64,000 bases of DNA from positions 310,001 through 374,000 of the forward strand of contig NZ_CP071793.1 in the NCBI RefSeq assembly GCF_017498545.1, written 5' to 3'. A program made the position numbers and the translations under genes. The notes beneath the pieces were generated by a model. That model saw nothing but the letters and a program-made list of their open reading frames with translations. It did no database searches and was not told the origin of the DNA. Source of the stretch: Sulfidibacter corallicola. Lineage in GTDB: Bacteria > Acidobacteriota > Holophagae > Acanthopleuribacterales > Acanthopleuribacteraceae. Positions 33,708-44,259 of the stretch are shown piece after piece; position 1 is the stretch's first letter, and every line of letters starts with the position of its first letter.

Positions 33708-34046
33708 CTATGATTTTGTCAGCGGTTCGCTCGAGGCGTCCAGCGTGACTTCCAGGGGCAGGTTCAACTCTCGTGCGACCACGTCGACCATCGCGGTGTT
33801 GACCTCCAGGTCGCAGAAAAGCATCAAGGTGCGCGGTGGATTGCGGCGCACCAGGACGCGACCGCGGTCGAAGGCCAGATTGGCGGTTTCCATGTGGACC
33901 GGCGTGCCGGCCAGGACCTTGCCGATCAAGGAAACCTTCTTGGCGGCTTCGGGCGGTGCGTGCTCGCTGAACTGAACTTGACCGGCGTCCGACGTCAGGG
34001 CGGCCCAGCGACAACCCTCGATGCCTTCGAAATCTTCCAGATTCAT
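33708..34046 (-). CDS. Small protein, possible roadblock/LC7 fold
   Basis: 112 residues from ATG 34046, which shares one base with the kinase stop (TGATG); the longer frame begins inside the kinase. The order G-C-R-W-A-A-L-T-S-D-A-G-Q-V, a helix, then M-E-T-A-N-L-A-F-D-R-G-R-V-L-V-R-R and L-M-L-F-C-D-L is that expected of a roadblock/LC7 alpha-beta domain (strand, helix, three strands, helix). Such small proteins regulate GTPases or kinases. Tight coupling to the upstream kinase supports a partner role. The fold is inferred by eye. Confidence 0.55.
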   Translation of the reverse strand: MNLEDFEGIEGCRWAALTSDAGQVQFSEHAPPEAAKKVSLIGKVLAGTPVHMETANLAFDRGRVLVRRNPPRTLMLFCDLEVNTAMVDVVARELNLPLEVTLDASSEPLTKS

Positions 34047-35296
34047 CACGGCCGAGTCTCCTCTCCTTCGAAACACTCGGCAAGGGCCTCACATTCGAGG
34101 GTTTCCAATTCTTTCAGTTCATCCGTGTCGTCGCCGGCAAGAGCCGCCAGGCCGCTACCGTGAGGGAACACCAACAGGCGTTCGGTCCGGGATCCGATGG
34201 TCCCGCGATTGAATTCGCCCAAGTTTTCCAAGGCCTTCAATTCCGGAATGATGCTGTTGAGCAAATGCAGGGAGCGCGGCACCCTGGTGCCGATGGCACC
34301 CAGTTGCGCCACCACTCTTCCCTTGTGATTGATGGCCACGCCCAGATGCGGCTTGGGGCGACACAGATGTTGTGGGCAGGGGGCCCCTTTGGCCAGCCGG
34401 TTCAGGTAATCGTCGATGTCGATGATGGCCTCGCGCGCCGAGGAGTAGCGGTCCTCGGGGTTCTTGGCGGTCATGCGGTCGAGCAGGTGCATCAGGCAGG
34501 GGTCGATGTGAACGTCGAACTTGGTGGGATCCGGCAGTGGCTCTTCGACGTGTTTGCGCAGGACCGAGATGTAGTCGCGACCATCGAAAGGAGGGGAGCC
34601 GGTCAGTAATTCGTAGAGGATGATGCCGACCGCATAGATATCCGTGCGGCAATCGATGAGTTCGCCTTCGATTTGTTCCGGGGAGACATAGAGGGGTGTT
34701 CCGAGAATTTCGTCCTCGAGGGTGACGCGGCTGCCGGCGGAATCTCGAACCAGTCCGAAATCCAGGACGACCACGGTGCCCGAATTGGAAACCATGATGT
34801 TGGCCGGTTTGATGTCGCGATGGAGCTTGCCGCGTTCGTGGGCCTGCGCCAGTCCCTTGAGCACCTGGCGCACGATGTTCAGGGCGTCGCCCGGCTCCAG
34901 GCGCTCGCGGTAGTGGAGGAACTGTTCCAGGTTGACGCCGTCGATGTACTCCATCACGAGATACGGCAGGTCGTCGTAGTGACCCACGTAGTGGACCTGG
35001 ACGATGTGGGGGCTGCGCAACTGGGCGACCGCACGCGCTTCGTTGTAGAAGCGTTTGGAGGAATCGGGATCGTCGCTCTTGTAGGCGCGAGCCAGGAACT
35101 TGACGGCGACGGGGCGTTGCAGCGAACCCTGACAGGCCTTGTAGACCCGACCCATGGTGCCGGTGCCGAGTTGCTCCACGATTTTCACTTCCTGGCCCGG
35201 AGGACCCAGGACCAGGCCGATCAGCGGATCTTTTCCGCCGGACGCGAGGTCTTGAAATTTACGCACCAGGTTGGAAACGCGAAGGGAAAACGCCAT
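34046..35296 (-). CDS. Pkn-type Ser/Thr protein kinase with C-terminal sensory-like domain
   Basis: 416 residues from ATG 35296, which has AGGGAG eight bases upstream. Kinase domain about 38-300: G-T-G-T-M-G loop at 44-49, K66, H159-R-D catalytic triplet, D179-F-G, and the G-T-P-L-Y-V-S-P-E activation segment end. All catalytic residues are present. The 115-residue tail has no membrane helix; residues about 315-395 (H-L-G-V-A-I-N-H-K-G-R-V-V-A and R-T-E-R-L-L-V-F-P-H-G-S-G-L-A-A-L-A) look like a roadblock/LC7 or related alpha-beta module. It is coupled with the small gene downstream. Confidence 0.88.
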   Translation of the reverse strand: MAFSLRVSNLVRKFQDLASGGKDPLIGLVLGPPGQEVKIVEQLGTGTMGRVYKACQGSLQRPVAVKFLARAYKSDDPDSSKRFYNEARAVAQLRSPHIVQVHYVGHYDDLPYLVMEYIDGVNLEQFLHYRERLEPGDALNIVRQVLKGLAQAHERGKLHRDIKPANIMVSNSGTVVVLDFGLVRDSAGSRVTLEDEILGTPLYVSPEQIEGELIDCRTDIYAVGIILYELLTGSPPFDGRDYISVLRKHVEEPLPDPTKFDVHIDPCLMHLLDRMTAKNPEDRYSSAREAIIDIDDYLNRLAKGAPCPQHLCRPKPHLGVAINHKGRVVAQLGAIGTRVPRSLHLLNSIIPELKALENLGEFNRGTIGSRTERLLVFPHGSGLAALAGDDTDELKELETLECEALAECFEGEETRP

Positions 35297-35581
35297 GATC
35301 GCAACTCCCTGCGAGGTGATCGGTTGGTTCGTGGCTGGGATCGACCTCTTCTCACTGTTGGGCGCGAGAAGCATCGCGAATGGGCCAGGTGATCTCGAGC
35401 AACGGTTCGAGATGATGGAGACCTGTCGAACCCGGTTTCTTACCGATTCGAGGTGTCGCCGAACCGCTCTTTCGATCGGCCCGTTGATTAAAGCATGACT
35501 CAAAAAACGGACTGAAGCAACCCTATAGAACTTGCCGGTCGATGGATTCCAAGCCCTTTTTGAATCAAGGCTTGCCGGGAG

Positions 35582-39148
<3,567 letters not shown>

Positions 39149-39667
39149 GCACGCTCTCGATCGATGCGGAACCGCGAAGGGATGCCGGGACCGCGAGAGT
39201 TCGCGGGTCGTCGGTCATCGTGTCGGTGATTGCCGTCGGCTGGTCCGCCACGTCGAAAAGGACCACCGTTGTCGCGAGGAAGAAGCCGCATATCTTAGTG
39301 CGTCATCGACAAAATTGTCCGAGAGCTGAATTTCGGGTTCCCGAGATTCGTGGCGTCGCGTGCCGGCGGGACCTCGAGTGGGAACCGCGGCCTGGCGACA
39401 CGAAAAAAGCCGGCGAAACGGGCACGTCACGAAACCGTTTCGCCGGCTGGGAGAAAAACCACCTTCCTCTGCCGGGAGGTTTAGATGGCGAACGAAAGAA
39501 GAACCGTCGTGTCCCTTCAGGACTGGTGTGGTGGTAGAAGGTGTGGTGAGCGATAGAAGAAACACGACGGTAATCGAGGTACCCTACGCTGAACGTTTAT
39601 CGAGGTTTAGTGGCGGAATCGCGGGTGTCGCACCGCTGGGTTCCGCCACCGGATCGGGAGATTGCGA
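39149..39667. other. Intergenic region with a terminator and a very small possible frame
   Basis: 519 bases between the coiled-coil gene (ending at 39668) and the hybrid kinase start. It contains the minus-strand terminator listed separately. On the plus strand CGGGAGG precedes ATG 39486, opening a 23-codon frame that ends at 39557 (MANERRTVVSLQDWC...). I treat that frame as speculative. Confidence 0.4.
39401..39448 (-). terminator. Rho-independent terminator
   Basis: A perfect 14-base stem (AGCCGGCGAAACGG with its complement) encloses a 13-base loop, and on the minus strand TTTTTT follows at once. It lies 220 bases downstream of the coiled-coil gene that ends the sigma/anti-sigma operon, so that operon has a long 3' untranslated region or a small RNA ends here. 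Confidence 0.85.
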
Positions 39668-40627
39668 TCACTCGAAGGTATAGGGTCGGCTGCGCTTCAG
39701 GAGCTCTTCCGCATTGAAGTTCCCGTTGCGGCACGCCTGCAGGTCGGCCTTTTTGAAGACGTAGATTCGATCGTGACCGGCCGCGGTAGGACCGCCGCCG
39801 CGAAGCAGAATGATCGTCAGGTGTTCTCCTTCGGGAAGCCTCACGGAGGCACCGTACTCGCAGATGGCCTCGACCAGCGATTTTTCGAACTTGCCGAACT
39901 CCTGGTCCCATTCCTTGGTCTGTGCGGATCGAATCGCTTCGGCCTTCTCGTAGTAGGCTTTGGTGCTCGCTTCGATCTTGGTCTTGTATTCTTCCAATTC
40001 GGCGGTCAATTTGGCTTGTTCCTCAGGCGTGAATTCCTTTTTCTTCAAAAGCTGGCGCCTGGTTTCCAGGGATTTGCGGCGAATCTCATGAACCGCGCGA
40101 CGTTGTTCTTCGCGCATCCGTCTCATCTCTTTCGCGATTTCCCGCGAGGCGGAGAAACTCTCGACCTCCATCAGGGCGTCCGTGGCCTCTTCGATCGCAT
40201 CGGCCGCGTTTTCGGCCATTTCTTCGATCATTTCCTGATAGCTCTCGACCACTTCCTCGTACTGCTCGCGCGCCTCTTCGTCATCGGCGAGCGACGGGTC
40301 GATCACGATCGGGGGGATCGGCGGGACATGGAGGTCGAAGTTGTACTGGCCCACATGAGAAAGGTGCGAGAATTCGTGGCCGAATCCCATTTCGAAAAGC
40401 AGAACCACGCCCTGGCCGCGCAGATAGGAGGTGCCGATGTCGTGCGGTCTGATGTTGTGGCGCCCGTGCCGGCGGTGATCGTCGTTATCGTCGCCCAGCG
40501 ACGCTTTCAAAATGCGCTCCAGGATGCGAATGTCTTTCGCCAATTTGTTCATGTCTTGGGCTTGGACCTGGTGCCACAGGCCCAAATGAAGCAACAGAAC
40601 GCTCATATAGCAGATTGCTTTTCTCAT
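39668..40627 (-). CDS. Exported coiled-coil protein of an ECF operon
   Basis: 319 residues. Signal peptide about 1-23 (ending Q-V-Q-A-Q). The middle (about 110-250) is a long charged coiled coil rich in Glu, Lys and Arg with an A-D-D-E-E-A-R-E-Q-Y-E-E-V-V opening; the ends are globular. The segment near 50-60 is His/Asp-rich (D-D-N-D-D-H-R-R-H-G-R-H) and could bind metal. I do not recognise the family. It follows the putative anti-sigma gene after 126 bases on the same strand, so it is probably the envelope-side component or target of that ECF system. Confidence 0.65.
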   Translation of the reverse strand: MRKAICYMSVLLLHLGLWHQVQAQDMNKLAKDIRILERILKASLGDDNDDHRRHGRHNIRPHDIGTSYLRGQGVVLLFEMGFGHEFSHLSHVGQYNFDLHVPPIPPIVIDPSLADDEEAREQYEEVVESYQEMIEEMAENAADAIEEATDALMEVESFSASREIAKEMRRMREEQRRAVHEIRRKSLETRRQLLKKKEFTPEEQAKLTAELEEYKTKIEASTKAYYEKAEAIRSAQTKEWDQEFGKFEKSLVEAICEYGASVRLPEGEHLTIILLRGGGPTAAGHDRIYVFKKADLQACRNGNFNAEELLKRSRPYTFE

Positions 40628-40753
40628 GGGATCTCCTTGGGTACTGAATCTCGATGTCGACGGGCTCGCTTTCGGCAGCGATGATTGGGGGTCCGTGCTC
40701 GCGGTCGTTGGGTTGATCGGGGCGACCGGAGTCGACGGGGTGGCCGAAGCTTA

Positions 40754-41482
40754 TCAATCGGAAGGACGTTTGCGCTTTACCGCCGTGGCCAGGCTGTAGA
40801 GGGTCGAGGTATTCGCCGACTGCTGGTCCAACAGGTAGCGGATGCGATCCTCGATGATATCCAAATCGCGGAGCCTCTGGGTCTGCCATTTGGTATCCAG
40901 CAGATCCAGATCGCGTTTGCGATCCGAAGTGTGCCGAAGGTTCTGGCTCATGGTCAGATTGCTCAAATACAATTCCTGGTCCGTTTGGAACTGCGTCAAG
41001 GTTTCCTGAAAATCTCGGCGCGTGTCGTGACGTAGCTCGTCGACCTTTTGATCGACATACGCGACGAACTCTTGACGCAAATGCGTTTCCATATCCGCCA
41101 GCGCTTCTTTGTGCGCATCCGCGGTGACGTAGGTCGGTGCTTCGCCGGTGCCGGGCGATTGCGGACCCTCCTGGCTCGACGGCGTGCCGAACCGGATGGT
41201 CCATCCATCGGGGCCGCTGCTGATTTCCGTGCGCAGGGTGAGCAGTGCCAGCATGACGAGGCAGGCCGCACTGGGAATCCACATGGCTGCCCACCGGAAA
41301 CGGCCGGGCTGGGCGACCGGGGTGGCCAGGGGGACGCGATCCCAGTCGGGAACCGGCTCGTCGCGCCACCTGGCCGCGGCCGCCTCCAGAGTGTCCACGA
41401 CGTGTTCCAGGTCGACTTGATCGGCATTGCCGGCGGCGTTCTTCTTGGCTTCGATCAGGTCTTTGATTTCCTTGTCACGCAC
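40754..41482 (-). CDS. Putative membrane anti-sigma factor
   Basis: 242 residues from GTG 41482, with GGAGG six bases upstream, overlapping the sigma factor gene by eight bases. An N-terminal cytoplasmic part of about 60 residues (V-D-L-E-H-V-V-D-T-L-E-A-A-A-A-R-W) precedes one membrane helix at about 64-83, and a periplasmic region contains a coiled coil (about 120-235). The H-x3-C-x2-C zinc motif of classical ZAS anti-sigma factors is absent, so the call rests on position, topology and coupling to the sigma gene. Confidence 0.6.
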   Translation of the reverse strand: MRDKEIKDLIEAKKNAAGNADQVDLEHVVDTLEAAAARWRDEPVPDWDRVPLATPVAQPGRFRWAAMWIPSAACLVMLALLTLRTEISSGPDGWTIRFGTPSSQEGPQSPGTGEAPTYVTADAHKEALADMETHLRQEFVAYVDQKVDELRHDTRRDFQETLTQFQTDQELYLSNLTMSQNLRHTSDRKRDLDLLDTKWQTQRLRDLDIIEDRIRYLLDQQSANTSTLYSLATAVKRKRPSD

Positions 41483-42026
41483 GACACACCTCCGGAAGAG
41501 ACTTTAACTTGCGCAGAGCTCCGTAGAACCGCGACTTCAAGGTGTTGATCGGTATATCCACACTGTTGGCCATTTCTTCGAATGTCATCTCTTGGAAAAT
41601 TTTCAGTTCCACCACCATCCGCTGATCCGGCGAGAGCTGGCGCAGCAGGTGTTGGATTTCGCGATTGCTTTCGTATCGCAGCAGATCGTCGTGGGGGTCG
41701 AAACGATCGTCCTTCAGGTCGGCGTCGCCTTCGCCCATGGGGTCCACCGGTTTGCGGCGGCGGTAGAAGTCGGTGGCGCGCCGGGAGGCGATGGTGAAGA
41801 TCCATGACGAGAATGCCGCTTTCTGACCGTAACTCTCCAGGTTCCGATAGACGGCGATGAAGACTTCCTGCATCAAATCCCGCGCATCTTCGTGGTTCCC
41901 GGTCATGCGCAAGGCGAAGTTGAATATTTTGGGTTCGTAGCGTCGAATCAGCTTGTCCCAGGCATCGGCCTTTCCCTTGAGGGCGCGCTTGACCAGGGTC
42001 AAATCGGAAGATGGTTTGCCGAACAT
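41475..42026 (-). CDS. ECF RNA polymerase sigma factor
   Basis: 183 residues from ATG 42026, with GGGAG five bases upstream; the frame is open to 42302 but the extra part has no site. Region 2 at about 23-91 (E-P-K-I-F-N-F-A-L-R-M-T-G-N, D-A-R-D-L-M-Q-E-V-F). Region 4 at about 120-176 (L-S-P-D-Q-R-M-V-V-E-L-K, M-T-F-E-E-M-A-N-S-V-D-I-P-I-N-T-L-K-S-R). It directs polymerase to specific promoters, probably under control of the overlapping membrane protein gene. First of three genes reading left. Confidence 0.92.
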   Translation of the reverse strand: MFGKPSSDLTLVKRALKGKADAWDKLIRRYEPKIFNFALRMTGNHEDARDLMQEVFIAVYRNLESYGQKAAFSSWIFTIASRRATDFYRRRKPVDPMGEGDADLKDDRFDPHDDLLRYESNREIQHLLRQLSPDQRMVVELKIFQEMTFEEMANSVDIPINTLKSRFYGALRKLKSLPEVCRA

Positions 42027-42170
42027 CAGTGCTCCCGCCGTCTTGTCACCTGTTGAGTCGAAGCGATACGAGAAATAGTTTGCCACAATCCAAAAAAAGT
42101 GGAAAAAGAAGGGCCGAGCGGGTCCTGGGGAGGAGGCACGAGGAAAGATTGAAATAAATAAACAAAAAAC

Positions 42171-42199
42171 TTTACAAATTGGATTTCGGTTTCTAATAT
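42171..42199 (+). promoter_or_regulatory. Promoter of the MFS-regulator operon
   Basis: TTTACA at 42171-42176 and TAATAT at 42194-42199 are spaced exactly 17 bases apart, a near-consensus sigma-70 promoter. Predicted transcription starts near 42206, about 26 bases before the ATG of the transporter. Confidence 0.75.
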
Positions 42200-42219
42200 G
42201 CAAAGTGAAAACTTTGTAT
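42198..42219 (+). promoter_or_regulatory. Palindromic operator overlapping the -10 region
   Basis: CAAAGT-GAAA-ACTTTG forms a perfect 6-base inverted repeat at 42201-42216, and two of the three outer pairs on each side also match (8 of 9 in total). It starts at the end of the -10 element and covers the transcription start, the classic place for a repressor. The HTH regulator encoded second in the operon is the obvious candidate to bind it. Confidence 0.65.
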
Positions 42220-42231
42220 ATGGAGGGTGCC

Positions 42232-43476
42232 ATGACTTCTCGTCGTGCCTGGTTCGTGTTGTTTGCCGTCATGTTGATCTCCTTTTTGGGAACGGCCGGC
42301 ATCGCCTTGCCCTATCCCGTGCTCGCTCCCTACTTCCTGGAGGGCGAACCCAATGCCCTCACCAGCTTTTTCAACCTTCCCCCCAAGCTCCTTCTGGGTA
42401 TCGCGCTCGGCATCTACCCGCTCGGCATCCTCCTGGGTAGCAGCTTCGTGGGCGCCCTTTCCGATCGTTATGGCCGCCGCCGTATTTTGTTGATCACCCT
42501 GGGCGGCAGCGCGCTGGGTTATGCCTTGACCGTGGTCGCGGTCGTCATCGAGTCCTATCCCTTGTTCCTGTTGGCCCGCTGGGCGACCGGCGTCTGCGAG
42601 GGGAACATCTCCATCGCCAGGGCGCTCGCCGCCGAACTGCATCCCCACATCGATCGCACCAAGGCGATTTCGATGGTGTTCGCCACCATTTACGCCGGTT
42701 GGCTGGTCGGACCGCTCACCGGTGGCTACCTGATGGTCTACGGGGCCGAAGCACCCTTCCTGGCCGGCGCCGTGGCGGTGATCTTGGGCGGGGTCGTGGT
42801 GGCCTTTGCGATCGAGGGCAACGACCGCGAAGCCCAGGTGGACGACCAGCCCGGACTCTGGCAATCCATGGTCCGGGATAATTCGGTGGGACTGCTGGCG
42901 CACAAGGAAATTCGACCCATTTTCCGCTATTACTTTGCCTATACGGTGGGCATGAACATGTTCTATGAGTTCTACCCGGTTTGGTTCGTGGAAAAATTGG
43001 GGGCGGACAGTCGGGTCATCGCCTGGGGCACCGTGTCCCTTACCGCGGCGATGATCGTGACCAGTGTGGTCGCCGCATCCAGGGTGGCCAATCGCCTGGG
43101 TCAACGGCGCACCCTGGTGGTCACCAGTCTGGCCTTGGGCATGCTGTTCTTCATTCAACCCCTGTCAAACGCCTTCTGGATCTATCCGATCTTCATGTTG
43201 ATCGGGGCGGGCAACGCCCTCGGCAACGGGGTGGTCCCCGCGCACCTCAGCGAGAACTACGGACATTTGGGCGAAGGTCGGGTCATGGGTTTACAGACCA
43301 CGATCTTCTGTTTCACGAACGTCATCGTTTCCATACTTGGAAGTGCCGTGGCCCTGCTCAGCACCAACCTGGCCCTGTGGTTGGGGGCGATCGCCATGTC
43401 CTCCGCGTTCCTGTGCCTCGATCGCTTCGGAGCGACCGCTTCGGAGCCGATGACCGCTGACGGAGTTCAGCCATGA
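42232..43476 (+). CDS. Major facilitator superfamily transporter
   Basis: 414 residues from ATG 42232, which follows TGGAGGG; an ATG nine codons earlier overlaps the operator and lacks a site. About twelve membrane helices. The loop 2-3 motif reads G-A-L-S-D-R-Y-G-R-R-R (the MFS A motif G-x-L-x-D-R-x-G-R-R), and R-W-A-T-G-V-C-E-G-N is the motif between helices 4 and 5. A drug/proton antiporter (TetA-like) or metabolite exporter is likely, but substrate cannot be read from sequence. It overlaps the regulator gene by four bases (ATGA), so the regulator probably senses the transported compound or the condition requiring it. Confidence 0.9.
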   Translation: MTSRRAWFVLFAVMLISFLGTAGIALPYPVLAPYFLEGEPNALTSFFNLPPKLLLGIALGIYPLGILLGSSFVGALSDRYGRRRILLITLGGSALGYALTVVAVVIESYPLFLLARWATGVCEGNISIARALAAELHPHIDRTKAISMVFATIYAGWLVGPLTGGYLMVYGAEAPFLAGAVAVILGGVVVAFAIEGNDREAQVDDQPGLWQSMVRDNSVGLLAHKEIRPIFRYYFAYTVGMNMFYEFYPVWFVEKLGADSRVIAWGTVSLTAAMIVTSVVAASRVANRLGQRRTLVVTSLALGMLFFIQPLSNAFWIYPIFMLIGAGNALGNGVVPAHLSENYGHLGEGRVMGLQTTIFCFTNVIVSILGSAVALLSTNLALWLGAIAMSSAFLCLDRFGATASEPMTADGVQP

Positions 43477-44123
43477 AAAAGCAACAGAGTGCCGACCGCA
43501 TCCTTTATTTATTGAAGACACGGGGACCGCAGACGGTGCTCGCGCTCGCCGAGGATCTGGACATGACCCCGATGGGCGCGCGCCAGCATGTGAAACGGAT
43601 GGAGGGCGAAGGGCTCGTGGAGAGTTACGAGCGCGCCGAATCCGTCGGTCGCCCGCGACAGTACTGGGCCTTGACCGATCGCGGCAACGCCCGTTTCCCG
43701 GACCGCCACGCCGATCTGACCCTGTCCCTGCTCCAGCAGGTGAAGACTTTGTTCGGCGACGAGGGCCTGGAGCGTCTCATCGCCATGCGCGAAATCGAAA
43801 CGGAGCAGCTATACCGGGATGCGCTCTCGGCGGTGTCCGACTTGGGCGATCGAGTCCGCCGGCTGGCCGAGCTTCGATCGGCCGAAGGCTACATGGCCGA
43901 GGCCCTCACCGAAGCGGACGGCTCCTGGCTGTTGGTCGAGAATCACTGTCCCATCTGCGCCGCGGCGGCCTTTTGCCAGGGGTTCTGCCGTTCCGAGCTG
44001 GCGATTTTTCAGAGGGTGTTGGACGCCGAGGTTCAACGTGTGTCCTTCATCCAAGAGGGAGATCGCCGCTGTGCCTACCGCATTTTGGCGCGACCTCCCG
44101 TGGTCGAGCCGATGGTGGTTTGA
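43473..44123 (+). CDS. SufR-like HTH regulator with Fe-S-type cysteines
   Basis: 216 residues. A winged helix-turn-helix covers about 1-75 (A-L-A-E-D-L-D-M-T-P-M-G-A-R-Q-H-V, then the wing G-R-P-R-Q-Y). A helical middle is followed by a Cys-rich C-terminal segment: C159-P-I-C162, C168, C172, and C200-A-Y-R-I. This is the pattern of SufR/DtxR-like cluster-binding repressors (H-C-P-I-C-A-A-A then C-x3-C). It probably holds an Fe-S cluster and represses its own operon through the palindrome at 42198-42219 when the cluster is present. It is the second gene after the MFS transporter and is followed by a strong terminator. Confidence 0.85.
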   Translation: MKKQQSADRILYLLKTRGPQTVLALAEDLDMTPMGARQHVKRMEGEGLVESYERAESVGRPRQYWALTDRGNARFPDRHADLTLSLLQQVKTLFGDEGLERLIAMREIETEQLYRDALSAVSDLGDRVRRLAELRSAEGYMAEALTEADGSWLLVENHCPICAAAAFCQGFCRSELAIFQRVLDAEVQRVSFIQEGDRRCAYRILARPPVVEPMVV

Positions 44124-44221
44124 TCCCCGATTCCGCTTGCGAGGCATTGCCGAAGCCATTCCCAAGCCATTCGACCCAAGAAAACCGCAATTCCCAGGTG
44201 AGGAATCACCGGGCCTGTGTC

Positions 44222-44257
44222 GCCCACGGCCACGATACCCGGCCGTGGGCTTTTTTT
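44222..44257 (+). terminator. Rho-independent terminator of the MFS-regulator operon
   Basis: A perfect 10-base stem (GCCCACGGCC / GGCCGTGGGC) with a 9-base loop is followed by seven T residues. It lies about 100 bases after the regulator stop and just before the convergent giant gene. Confidence 0.92.
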
Positions 44258-44259
44258 GT

